This document shows positions 11,276 to 23,413 of a DNA stretch of 64,000 nt, one piece after another. Source of the stretch: Hedera helix (lineage: Eukaryota > Streptophyta > Magnoliopsida > Apiales > Araliaceae); contig OX359280.1 in NCBI GenBank assembly GCA_947179155.2, positions 38,857,055-38,921,054 on the forward strand, given 5' to 3'. How positions within the stretch are numbered: position 1 is the first letter of the stretch; each line of letters starts with the position of its first letter. Below the pieces are notes generated by a model. The model saw only the letters and a program-made list of their open reading frames with translations. It had not been told where the DNA came from and did no database searches. Position numbers and translations under genes: made by a program.

Positions 11276-13390
11276 ATTGTGTTAATATAAACGTGGAAAA
11301 TATGACATCACCAATTTTTGTTCCCCATTTCATTTCAAATTGATGACATTCGGCCGACCATACAAAATTCTAAAGTCCACTTGTCTAGCGTAAAGCCACA
11401 ACAAACAAGGGTAGCCAGCCAACTCTAGCATAGAGCCGAATAGTGAGTAATCCTAAAAAAGAGGACCATTTTGGGAAGACGACAAAAGTTAAAGAGTCGG
11501 TCATGCAAAGGAGGCCGGTCCAAGATCGTACTGTTCCTCTGCAAAGACAATAGACGCTCGATCTGAGTTATTCCGAACGAAATTTTCATTTTGGAACCAA
11601 GGGGGGTGGACAGCTAAATTTTTAAGTTGGTTTGTTCTTTCTTTTTATTCTTTTTTTTTAATATATATATATATATATATATTGAATTCTGATTTTGTAC
11701 GTACATATTGGATTGGATGAAAAATTAAATTCATTGATTTTGTACGAGAAAATTCACAAAATAGCAATTTTTTTATAATTAACATTTGCAAAAACTAAAT
11801 TCAAAGAAAAGAATAAATTAAATTAAATCCAGTCTTTAGTTGTTGACTCAAAATATTATTTTTTTATTACTGGATTAACTTGAAATAATTAAGACATTTA
11901 ATTTCTTTTATTTTTTTTTATGTAAAAACTAATTATAAAAGTTTGCATTTTTGATGTTTTAAATTATTTCATTTTTATGTTTAAAATTAATTACTAAATT
12001 TTGTACATAGAGATTGTATTAGATGAAACTAATTATAAAAGTTTGATTTTGAATTACATTATTAGTAGGAAGGAATATAACTTTTAAAATAACTCAAAAT
12101 TTTCATGTTGACATTTAGGTTTTTTTATGTCATGTCATTACCTCTCACACTTATAAAGGACAACATTGTTCACATACAAATTAAAACGGGACAATTATGA
12201 AATAAAAATTATATAAAGAACTAAAGTAAAAGTACAAGACTAAAATAATTGTTTTGCCTCGTACCAATTGTTATCATGAGAAAACAGATCATGTATTCGA
12301 AGTACAAACTATTTGCTATTATCTTCAATGTATAGTTTTTTCTTTTTACTAAAAGAAGATTTTAAAAAATAAGGTAAGACAGAAGAAATTTAAAATAAAA
12401 AAAAAGGCAAAAAATAAAAAAAATTATTAATGATATATTATAATCGTAACACTCGTTCATACATAAATCGAACCTTCCAGCATTTGTACCACAACTCTCG
12501 TAATCAATGTCTACGACCAACAATAGTTCAACACTACACAAGCATAATCCATAAACTGCGGACATAGCCAACCCCTCCAACTAGAAAGTTACCATCCGAT
12601 TCCTACAACTAGAAAATTGTTTTGTTTTGCGCATGATTTGCTCCGATAGTCTGAAGTAATCATTTTTCCTATTTTGAAACAGGTTTCATTAGCCCATAAC
12701 AGTTGTTAAAGACTTTGGAGCACATCATATGGCATCAAGTTTTGGGTCGTCCCTAACAAAATTAATCAAAGACAGATTCTCGTTTTCAAAATTAACAGTT
12801 GTAATCCTAAGATTTATTTCTTTAAAATTTGAAAAATATAACAATTTTAATATTTTATACTTGAATAAAAAAAATCATACTAATTTTAAATTTTTAGATT
12901 TCACAAATTAATAAACCCAAAAAGTCTAGTATAATTGGAGTAGAGGAAGTACTATTGAAAGGAGTCGAAGGACCCTAGTTTCCAGAAGATTACAGAATTG
13001 AAATGGTTGAATTTTTCAAAACATTTTATTTTAGGCGAACAATTTGATGTACGTGAAAATACAAGGCCGAGGCAGCACTCCTAGTTAAAAGATGCATGCA
13101 ATTCTTTTCCTCTCTAAGATGAACCGATTCCGGCGGGGTGTCGACCCCCCAAACAAAGTCACCATATTGCACAACATAAACTCAGTTACCATACTTGCTT
13201 ACTGCATACAGTGATAATGATGTGAAATACCAGGAACTGGAAAACATAAGGGTATAACGTAGACCAACTCATGACAAGTGACGGATATAAGGGTCCAGAA
13301 ATTACTTCATGCTCAATAATAAACTAGAGTGAGCTACATCATTCCAATTAAATCCATAGTCTCCAAACAGACAGAACTATAAATTAATGA
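11276..13390. other. Intergenic stretch, no gene recognised
   Basis: Positions 11380-11600 are less AT-rich than their surroundings but carry no recognisable protein. A TA tract lies at about 11660-11682. The stretch 13010-13390, just past the end of RPS29, has ordinary composition and may hold its 3' UTR or an unrecognised transcript. Confidence 0.5.
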
Positions 13391-13473
13391 AGCAAAATCA
13401 ATATTAAAAACCACTACCATCATTGTGCTTGGGCAAAATCCTCTTGTGGAGGAAGTGGCGTACGTACATCCTT

Positions 13474-15001
13474 CTAACGATACTGCAAAAAAGCGTAACC
13501 ACAATGAATTACAAAAAAAAAATTAAATTAAAAAAGCATCCAGCCAAAGCAAAAGCTGAGCAATACAAAACCATGGAGCGAATATAAAGCAAAATGAGAG
13601 ACTTGTAGTTATGAGCAAGAAACTAAAATGCTACAAATATAATACCAGCAATTAGAGCCCTTTCACCCAAAAGTTAGTTTAATTACCTTGATAAAGCCGA
13701 TTTCCTTGGCGTTGGTTTTGAAGCACTGTCTGCAGCACATAATCCCATATTTTCGTATCAATCCATGAGGGTTCCCACAAACGCGGCTGCCCAAACAATT
13801 TATATATTATCAGCAAATCTTGCGTTTGAATTTCTTCTTGTCTTATACGTTTTGTATCAAGAAGGATTGCGGAAAACATTTCCACACCCAATTGTTGTTA
13901 GTTTATATATATTATCTTTAAGGCAGTGTAGTATGACAATATGCAACTAAGGCACTTCATGAAATTCAGCATTCAGAGAAAGCTTCCTTTAAAGAGAACT
14001 GCCCACACATAAATATTCCTCACATCATACCAACTATCTGATATCCTCAAAGGGTTGGCACGCAATAAAATTTAGAGCAAGGTAAAGTCTAATAAAAACT
14101 TAGAAACTAGGAGGGCCAAATACAAATAGATATGAGGCAAAATAAGGAATGGCTTGAAATAACATTTAAAAACAGTGATTCATATGGTCCAGAATGATAT
14201 TTAACAGCTGTGCCTGCTATCTAGTTAGACTCGAACAACTATTAGAGGCTTAATAATCCAACTTTAGTTCTCTTTTTTCATACAAAATTAAAGCCTCAAG
14301 TATCATTAGAGGCTCCTAATCTTGCAAATTCCATAACATGGAAGTGTGAGAACCACTATGAGCAAAACTACTTAAAACTTTAAAGTCTTAGTCAGAGAAA
14401 ACTAAAACCCTACTAAATTGAACGCCTTTCAATTTCATTTTTTATTTTGGGAATTGATATTTCTACAAGCAAACTCCCACACAAATAGTAAATGGATCCC
14501 AAACAAATGTGAGATCAAATTGTATTTGTGGAAATATTAATTCCCTTTATTTTTTATCCATAATCTATCCAAGGTTCACCAATCCAGAAACAAATCTGAC
14601 TTACTCTGCTCTTTATTAGTTAAAAAATTACAGGAATTAAATAATTCAATCAATCTGATGGCAAATCATCAGCATCTAAAAAGTAAATAATTTAAACTAA
14701 AGTCAATTAAAAAACACACAATGATGTACAGTACTGACTACAACACTTGTAGCTTCTGATTCAATCCTATACAAAACTCATCTCGAGGTCAAACGGTTGA
14801 ATAAACACTAACCAACTATAAACAAAATGAATTGATAAACATTCATAATTATAGAATCAAATAATGAAAACGCACAGATATTAGCAGGTAGAAATGAAAA
14901 CATTAAGAATTTAACATACGAAAATGGGGATAAAAATACCAGGCACGAGAACCAGGGCCGTAGGTCTTAGGATGGGCGTTCCAAATATTTGAGTGCCCCA
15001 T
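13474..15001 (-). CDS. RPS29: 40S ribosomal protein S29 (uS14)
   Basis: Encodes the 56-residue zinc-binding protein of the 40S head, near the decoding centre. Coding exons on the minus strand are 15001-14940, 13786-13687 and 13482-13474. All junctions are GT-AG and phases match (62, 100 and 9 nt). The last exon holds only two codons and the stop. The product begins MGHSNIWNAHPKTYGPGSR and has the zinc cysteines C21, C24, C39 and C42 (CRVC and CCRQC), ending FIKYR, the usual family length and ends. Introns are about 1150 and 200 nt. A telo-box and a TGGGCC element lie upstream, so co-regulation with other ribosomal protein genes is likely. It is head-to-head with the ZnF-UBP gene, 1.5 kb away. 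Nothing suggests loss of function. Confidence 0.97.
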
Positions 15002-15098
15002 CTTTCTCTTTCTCTCTTCTCCTTGCCTTCTCGATCTAGAGCTGCCGCAGATTTATGTCGCAGGGAAGTTCGGAAGAAATAGCTTGAATCCCGAAAGT

Positions 15099-15170
15099 TG
15101 ATATATATAGGGAATTAGTCAAAACCCTATGGGTGTATTTTGCCTTTCTATGAGTCGGGCTTGGGCCTAG
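15099..15170 (-). promoter_or_regulatory. RPS29 promoter: TATA, telo-box, site II
   Basis: On the minus strand, upstream of the start codon at 15001, lie CTATATATATC (15109-15099), the telo-box TAGGGTTTT (15129-15121) and a TGGGCC-type site II element (about 15162-15167). Telo-box plus site II is an established combination in plant ribosomal protein promoters. Confidence 0.75.
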
Positions 15171-15510
15171 GGTGACCTTGGCTAGATTCAGACAATATAT
15201 TAAGGGTTATTTCATCTTCTCCGCAGACTCATTCATCTTTTCATTCTTTACTATATCATTATCATTGGAATTTAGTCCAGCCCAACTTATGTGTATTTTT
15301 TTTGGGTTGGAATTCAAGTCCTGCCCAACTTATGCGTATTTTTTTTATTTTTTTTGGGGTTAATCTTTATTTTTCATGTATACAACAAAAATGAACGGCC
15401 AAGGACATTCCAATATTTTTAAAATTTTCACAAAAATAAACATAAAAGAAAGAAAATATTCAAGTATCTGAAAATGTTTTCATTATAGTATCACTAGTAA
15501 AAATTAAAAT

Positions 15511-15705
15511 TTGATATTTTCACAAATTAATTTGATATTTCAACAAGATCAAATGAGACCCACTTATGAAATTATTAAATTAACTTGTTGAAATATCAAT
15601 TCATATATGGAATTGATATTTTACACGCTAATTTGATATTTTCACAAGATAAAATGAAACCCACTTATAAAAATATCAAATTAGTTTGTAAAAATATCAA
15701 TTTTT
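15511..15705. mobile_element. Two adjacent foldback MITE copies, TTGATATTTTC family
   Basis: The first copy (about 15511-15602) has arms TTGATATTTTCACAA and TTGTTGAAATATCAA. The second (about 15607-15705) has arms AATTGATATTTTACA and TGTAAAAATATCAATT. Both share a middle reading GAGACCCACTTAT or GAAACCCACTTAT. They look like a tandem pair or an internal duplication. Confidence 0.75.
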
Positions 15706-16520
15706 TAAAAATATACAATGAGAAATTTTCATTGTTAAAAAAAATTATTTAACAATTTATTTGTAAGAGTCTATTATTTATTAATAAATTAAGTATAATT
15801 CACAAAAAGACCTTGGAATTAGATATTAGTATAATTTATATTTTGATAATATTTGAAGGAAAAACAATTTAATAAGGAGATCTAACATTCACTCTCTCCC
15901 TTCCTTTAAAGGGAATTGACATTGAAACTCTAAAATAGTTTGTTGGGGAAGAGAAAGAAAATACAAAAGAGAATTGTAAAAGAAAAGTGAAAAGAATATT
16001 TTTTTAAATTTACAACTTCATCAGTTATTCTGTTTATCAGGATAATAATAGGGTGGGAGAAATGAATAACTATCTTGATTTATTGGAAAATGTGAAAATA
16101 TAAAATTAAATAGAGTAATTGGTAAGAGATCAAATATATAAAAACTAGAGTATTTTAAAGTGTAACTTTCAAGTAATTTCTTGATTTATAAAATAGGAAA
16201 TAAATAGATAAATAAAAGTTAAATTTATTTTTAAGATCAGATGTGACTCAATTATACAAAAAAATTATTTTGAAAAATAAAATTAAACAGATATTATAAA
16301 ATAACATAATATACACATATTTTTCATCATAATTTTATTTTATATTATATTATTAAATTAAACACCTATTATTTTAGGGGTATAGTTGGGACAAAACTAT
16401 ATCTTTAATATTTAAATTTTCTAAATAAGATTTTTTTGTGGAACATTTGAAACGACGACGTACGGTTGAATAATTAAGCGTTTAAAGAGCACCTGTTACT
16501 GTTGAACAAACCAGTGAGAC
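15706..16520. other. AT-rich promoter-side stretch of the ZnF-UBP gene
   Basis: No gene or repeat with clear ends. Less AT-rich sequence with ACGACGACGTACGG begins near 16450, just upstream of the start codon. Confidence 0.5.
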
Positions 16521-16525
16521 AGCAA

Positions 16526-19103
16526 ATGGCGAAGGAAAGCTCATCGTCTTCTTCTCCGTCTGTTCCAAACTCAACAGAAGACGAAGAATTGGTACAACTA
16601 TACGGATCCGAATCGGGTTGGGTCGAAGCCCGAACACACTGCGATCACCTGGACTCTTTATCTTCGGATCTGACTCATATTCCCACTCCTGACACCACCT
16701 GCAACAGGTCTTTCCTCTTACTCTTCATTATCCTAACCCTAAACACTGATAACTACTATCGAAATGAAAAAATCTATTTAAAATTCCTAATCTTTACTGT
16801 GAAAATGGAGAAGATGAATGCAAATTTCATAAAAACTTGTAAATTATTTCTTATGTGCTCACAATCCAATTTTCTTTCACAGAACATCCTTAATTAAGAG
16901 TTAATTTCAAAATTAAAGTACCAAATACCTTTACCTTTACTGATAAGTAAAACTATAATTTCAGATGGGAACTATCCATTTGGTACGGAGGTAATATATA
17001 ATAGAAGATGTTCCAAGCCCTCCTAAATTGCTGATTTGTTAGGGGATTGTTGGGATTAGTAATTGCAAAGTTGTTGATTTGGTAGGGCGATTGTTGAAAT
17101 CACTGGTTGCAAAGTTTATGTTTTGAACCATGCCGAGTGTATAAATTAGGTGTCCAAATTAGGTTACATATAAATTTGGTTTTCTCCTTTTGCTTATAAA
17201 TTTGGTGTTCAGTGAAAGCCTTGACCCTAAACGTGCAGCATATGAGTTTTTTGAATGAATTATAGCAACATTATAGGATTAGTCGAAGAGCAAATAACTA
17301 AGGAATGATTCTACTAACCATATGGTATGTGGTGGGTTGTTTGGAGGGAGATAAATTTGTAGATATTTCAAAGAGAAGGTGAGTGGTATTGTCTCAAGCG
17401 TTGAGTATTTATTGCAGCATGAGGTGTAACTAGGCTCAGATAAGACTTTTGTTGACTTTCTTGCGGGGCTTAGTCTGGGAGTATTGTTTTCTTTTGCTTT
17501 TGCTTCTTTGAAGGTTTTTTTGCTAACCTGCTTCTTTATATTCTCCGAGTGTACATAAGCATGCAACATCCCTTTTCGATACCTCTTTGATGAATATACT
17601 TGCTTATAAAAAGGACAAGAAATGTTTCTTATAACAGCTTTTGATAAATGAGGCAATTAATGAATTGATTGTCTATTAGAGATATCCTGGATATTTCTAA
17701 ATTTCAAATTATCCTTATGTTCCTTCCTCTTTCGTGTGACATATTTAACTAAATCAATCGATTACTTTATCAGGAAATTGCAGGCTGTAACCTATTTTCT
17801 ATTATTCTCTTTGCTACCACTGATTAAATTTTTATAATTCATGGATGGTAACTACATGTTCAAGTTGTTGATGGTTACAGCTGCAAACATCACCTAAGGG
17901 TGTACTAAGTCTATGCCTGCATGCTTGCAGTAGTTAGATTAACATTGTGTAATGCCAATCTATTGACATTGCAATCTCAATTGATGTTGGCATAGCCATA
18001 TGCATGCTGAATAATTGCTCATACTTCAACTGCGTGCTCTTTTGATTGAGCTGACATTGATCAACCATAATTTGCCTTCTGATTTATGTTTTTTTGGTAA
18101 ATGTGTTCAATATTTCCAGTATCGTTATGTTCATTGTTTTTGTTATTCTACGATGTCTTATTATTTTTTTAATTTGCTTCTGGTTTATGTTGTTGTTTTC
18201 ATCATTAGGATGTTTTGGCTTTTGATAGTTGTTTGGGGTCACTCGTAATGTAAAACAATTAACTTGTAAAAAGGATATGTTTGCTTCTTGTGACCTGTTG
18301 GTCCTCGAAATGTTCATATAACCAAGGATTTCAATTGGGCTTCTGATTCTATTCTGCAACTTTTCCCTTGTATACTGTGTTGAATGGAAGAAGAAGAAGA
18401 GAGGTTTTGTTGAGGTGTCACATATGAGAATGTGAACTCTGGAAAGCGTCAAGACAGATGTTATTATTATTATTATTTTTACTTTGTGACATGGTTCAGC
18501 AGAAGTTGCAAATCTATATAGAAGATAGATAGAGTTGCTAATTTCATTTCAAGTACAAAGGACATTCCCCTTTACTTGTATACATGGATCAGGATACACC
18601 TAGTTTGACTTATGTTGGAAAAAAAATTAAATTTTGTTGGAGGCGAAAATACTATAGTAGTCCCATAACTTGACTTATATACATTAAAGAACTTGCTTGT
18701 CATGTTTCCCAGGAGGATAAAAGATACTTATCTCCTCCTAGAAACCCAAGAAAATATTTGAAGATTTCGTAATATATCAAGGTATAAACCGTATAATGTA
18801 GATGCTACAATAGCAAACTCAAGCTTAAAGTTTTACTGAGGTCCTACTTTCATCAAGAGTACTAACTGAAATGGAATAACCTAAAGAACCAAATCAAATT
18901 TATCTTTGTAGTTGATTTGGTCTGAGATCTTCTTTGTTTATTATGTCTGGTTTTGAAAATTCTTGAAATTAATGAGTTGGTTCAGTTGTGATTACCCTTT
19001 CCATAACTAAGAATTGTTAGAAATAAGAAGGTAAGGAATACAGCAAGAAGTGTATCTTCAATATCAATATATGTTGTGAATTTTATTTATTTTTTGTTTG
19101 TAT

Positions 19104-19136
<33 letters not shown>

Positions 19137-20163
19137 GTATATATATATATATATTACATATAAAATACAATCACAAGCAAACGAAATTGATAATTATTCT
19201 GCATGATTAGTGTCATAATCAAATTCATAAATGTGTATTTATGATTTAAAAGTTGCATTTTCATTAGAGAATTACATGCGTATATAGTGACAATACCTAC
19301 AAAAACAAAAAACAAAGTAATGGTAGTGGTAAAACGGAAAACAAGATTAAACCGAGTCAATAATCTATGGGTTGGAGTGGGACCAATCAATTTTTTTTTT
19401 CGGGTCAATTTTTGTTCTATATAATCAACCTGTTTTAAATTTTATTTCTTGGTTCGCTACTGAACTGAACCAAACATATCAATGAGTTGTAATGCCTTAT
19501 CGGTATAATAGGAGCATCATTACCAGTTGCATGTTTGCAGTTGCAAGTGGCAACCCTTTTGTATAGAGTTGTTGTCATTGAATAGTTATTATAATATGTC
19601 AAAGCAACTTATCAAGTTGGTGTAATGAATTTCATTTGCTGACCTTTCATCACATATATGAAACTGTTGCCTACCTGTATCAATATAAAGCTTTCATATG
19701 AGAAAATTCCTTTGTTGAAATTACTTAAAGTACTAAATTGTGGCAGTCATACCTTCTTTAGTATACAGGAAAATGCATATGCTAACTTCACAGTAACTTT
19801 TTGAAGGTGCGACCATCCTAATGAAAACTGGTTATGCTTATGCTGTAAGGATGTTCTTTGCAGTCGTTTTGTGAATAAGCACATGCTTGAGCACTCTCAA
19901 CAGAGAAATCATAGTTTGGCATTAAGCTACAGGTATGCATAAAAAGGCAATTGCATTTTCTTGTTCTTTTATTGAAATGATCTTCCATAAATTTGTCCCA
20001 CTAATGCCTTACAGTCTACTTCTTGTAACACAGTGATCTTTCAGTTTGGTGTTTTTCATGTGATGCATATCTAGATGCTCAAGTGATTTTGCCTCTTCGG
20101 TCTGTTTATGAAACTGCTTACATACTGAAATTTGGCGAAGCTCTACCATTTCGGACCGTATAA
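16526..20163 (+). CDS. Stand-alone ZnF-UBP domain protein
   Basis: A 145-residue protein made almost only of a ubiquitin-binding ZnF-UBP (BUZ) domain. Exons are 16526-16707, 19807-19932 and 20034-20163 with GT-AG junctions and matching phases (182, 126, 130 nt). The first 30 residues are Ser/Glu-rich. All twelve zinc ligands of the three-zinc fold can be placed: C39, H41, C59, C62, C71, C74, C79, H86, H90, H96, C109, C112, with conserved ENWLCLCC and SDLSVWCFSCDAYL. In HDAC6 and several deubiquitinases this fold binds the free C-terminal Gly-Gly of ubiquitin. No protease or deacetylase domain follows, so it probably acts as an adaptor or sensor. Intron 1 is 3.1 kb and carries a 31-G run. An upstream in-frame TTG is not a start; ATG at 16526 is the first ATG of the frame. 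Confidence 0.93.
19104..19134 (+). repeat. Run of 31 G in intron 1 of the ZnF-UBP gene
   Basis: An unbroken G homopolymer between ATGTAT-like T-rich sequence and a TA tract (19137-19154). It may form a G-quadruplex or be an assembly error in length. Confidence 0.95.
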
Positions 20164-23035
20164 TTCTCATTTGGGAGGTAGCAAAGATGATTGGTCAACC
20201 ATAGAGAATTAGCTCCTTGTTATTATTCGTTTTCGGTTTTCAAGAAGGAAGAAAGGAGAGTGAGCTAGGGTGCCGACTGAATATTTAGATTGCTCATCTT
20301 TTAGGACCAAAACTTAACTTCTTTTAACTGCTACTGGAGAATCAGTTCTGTAAAAATTATGGCATCCTTTTTTTCCATTTTGTGGTCATGTGTTCTGTGA
20401 TGTGGATTGTGATTATGCCTGAAATCTAAATATATTTGAATTTTACAGAGTCTAATTACTAACTGATAATAGCTAGACACAACCTTAGATTCTTCAAGGA
20501 ATTTAGTTTAATTGGTATATCCTACTTCCTCCCTTTCATTATACGAGTAGTTTAAGACATAATCACACATTTAAGAAATCTCATTAATTATAATGTTAGG
20601 TAATTAATGTTGGTTTGAAATTTTATTACTGCCTATGTATTAATTAATTACTCTTCCTCCTCTTTCAAAATTACTTTATTTTTTAGGGATAAAGTAAAAA
20701 ATGATTAGTTTTTTTTATCTAGATATATATAAAATGTCTTATATTATGGAGAAAAAAAATTCTTCTAAAATAATTTATATAATGGAAAAGAAGAAGTATC
20801 ATACTATTATGACTTGGGTGCTAGCGGGCGGTGGCAGTGTTGGGTGATGGTGGCAATTTAGTGATCATAAGCAGCATGGACGGTGGTTGTAGGTGGTAAT
20901 CATCAAATTTTTTGATCGTCTTTATATTACACAAGAATTTATCGTTATGTTTTATGATTTAGCAAATGTACATCTTTATATAGTTAAATCTAATGGAAGA
21001 CCAAGATTGCCTATTTGTAACAGTTCTCCACACTATCTAAGATACCTACTAGCTGAGTTTATCACATAGATAAATATATAGTAGTAAGCAGGCTAAAAAA
21101 AATGTACAAATCTCACCAAGTGAAAGCTTTGTAGGCGTCCAATATGATTGACATGGTGTAACCTCTTGCAAATGCACATATTGCAAGCTAACTTAATTAT
21201 ATTTAATTATATCTTCTAAGAAAGTTATCTTAACGTATTATATTTATAATAAATGTATTTTGTACTAATTAAACAATCGAAAAAAATCTACTCCTATATA
21301 TTATACTCCATATCATGAAATGTGATTTTTTTGTTCTCATTTTTATTACACTGTATCGAATTGCGGTGCATATAACATTGAGAGATAGTCAATGCCATAA
21401 TATATAAGCAAATAATCGAGTACGTAAAAACAAATGTAAAAATAAAAAGTAGAAAAGAAATTAGGATTTGTTGGGAAAAAAATTAGAAATTAAATGAAAA
21501 TGATGATCATATTAGCTAGTAATGCTTTAATAACAGAGTCGAGATAACTCTCATGGTAACGAATCTCTTTGAGTTGAAGGTATAACATAAACTTAACACG
21601 AACTCATATAAGGGGCTTTAAAATGCACTTTTAAAAAGCCACATAACGTTCAACACTAATGAAACTAAAAGAGGGGCCTAGTGCGACTTATATGAGATAG
21701 ATCATTGAATAAGGACTACTGTTATTATTAGTTATGAGCTTGTTGTCACAACCCGTTTAAAAAGAGCTGATTATATCAAGGTTATGCCACGCATGATATC
21801 TACTTGGCAGTTACTGGATAAAGATGCTTACATAAAGATACTTACATAGAGGAACCTTTAAAATGTTTCGCACTTTTCTCTTGTATTTCTTACTAATTGT
21901 TAGAATACTCTAGAATATAGTAAAAAAGTACAGAAACTTGTAAATATCTAGAATAGAACCTTGTATAAAGTACTCTATATATACACTTATAATCGTAAGA
22001 TCAAGATGATCTCCACTGTCCATTGAAGAGGTGGACAAGTATAACTAGGGGAAGATTTCATTTGGTCAAACCATCTAAGAACTTATTTTGATTCTGCGAG
22101 TCCTTGGGAATAGCGTAGTCACAGATAATAAAGAATCAGAATAGGTCTAGTTCAGGGGACAAATTAATAAAAAAATGCTATTTGCTTCATAAAAATAAGA
22201 ATTCACTTCTATGAAAGAGTTTGACGGAAAAACATTCTTTAAAGCTCTATTGTAAATTCAATCGAAGTAAAAGAGGATATATCATATAATTTTGTAGTTA
22301 TCTGGTGTTGTTATGAGGCAATGTGATATATTTTGAATATTGTATAATTATAATTTTTTTAATTTAATTTATATTAATATAAGTACTATTTAAATTTGTA
22401 TTAATTTAATACTGTTCAAATTTAAAAATATTCTTATCTCTAATAAAAATAAAAAATTAGATATTTTTCTTTTTTATTTAAATAAGTATAAGTATTATAA
22501 AAGTTTTTATCAATTAAATTATAAATTCACTCACATCAATTCACTTTTATTAAATCTCGATTTCACAAAAAAAAAATAAAAAAAATTCATGCAATATAAA
22601 CCTTATCGAGATATGGTTAATAAATAAACATCTGAAGAACGTGAGGTCAAAACCCCTCGAAAATAAAAATAATATCGTTTCAAAAAATAATAAACACTTT
22701 TGAACATCAATTATTCAATGGAATTTGAAATTCACGACTTAAAAAGTATATATTTGAAGCTTACAATATCTAATATTTATAATATATTTTGTTATTATAT
22801 TGGGTTTAGTACATTAATTTTATTTTTAAAAATGAATGTACATGGGTTTTACTATCATTACGCATCTTACCCAAATATAACAGTCTCTCTCCTCCTTTCC
22901 CTTTATGACGTAGATACTCAATATATTCCTGATGTTACATCTATAATTAGATTATATATTATTTTTTTAAAAAAATCATTGTATTTATGTGAGAATGTAA
23001 TATTAATTACGTAAAAAATTATTATAGTATTACTT
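20164..23035. other. Long AT-rich intergenic stretch, TE debris
   Basis: No gene found. CCTACTTCCTCCCTTTCATT (about 20520) and ACTCTTCCTCCTCTTTCA (about 20651) resemble the CTCCCTCCGTCCC ends of plant Tc1/mariner-type MITEs but lack clear partners. TGTTAGAATACTCTAGAA at 21899 resembles the start of a copia-type LTR without a traceable end. Confidence 0.45.
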
Positions 23036-23037
23036 AT

Positions 23038-23125
23038 TTTACCATTAATTCTTAAAAATTAATATTTTTACAAGAAAAATTGATATTTTTATAAAATCTC
23101 ACTCACATAAAGGCGGACTCTATTT
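23038..23125. mobile_element. Half copy of the TTGATATTTT foldback family
   Basis: Contains AAAAATTGATATTTTTATAA and CTCACTCACATAAA, one arm and centre of the family. The second arm is missing. Confidence 0.55.
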
Positions 23126-23413
23126 ATTATTATGCCATGACAGCTTTACAAAATTAGACTTATTTCAAACACACCACTTTTACAAAATTAGACTTATTTA
23201 TGGACTTTCATGAAGTCAGGGTTGTTGTTGGTAGATAGGCATGCACAACAGGTCGGTCTGGGCCTGCTAGACTTTGACCGTTGACCAGGCCGGACCGGGC
23301 CTTTGACTTTTGGCCTGCAGGTCAGGCCGGGCCGGGCTTGACGCTCAAAAAGGGGGCTTGTTGAGGCCTGCAGGCCAGGCCAGGCCAGGCTTTGGGCCAA
23401 GCCAGGGCAGTCC

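Noticed and set aside
17279..17656. 125-codon minus-strand frame in intron 1 of the ZnF-UBP gene
   Set aside because: No recognisable domain, composition like the surrounding intron, and no promoter or splice support.
21899..22010. TGTTAGAATACTCTAGAATA as a copia-type LTR
   Set aside because: The start looks right, but no matching end, target duplication or second LTR could be found.
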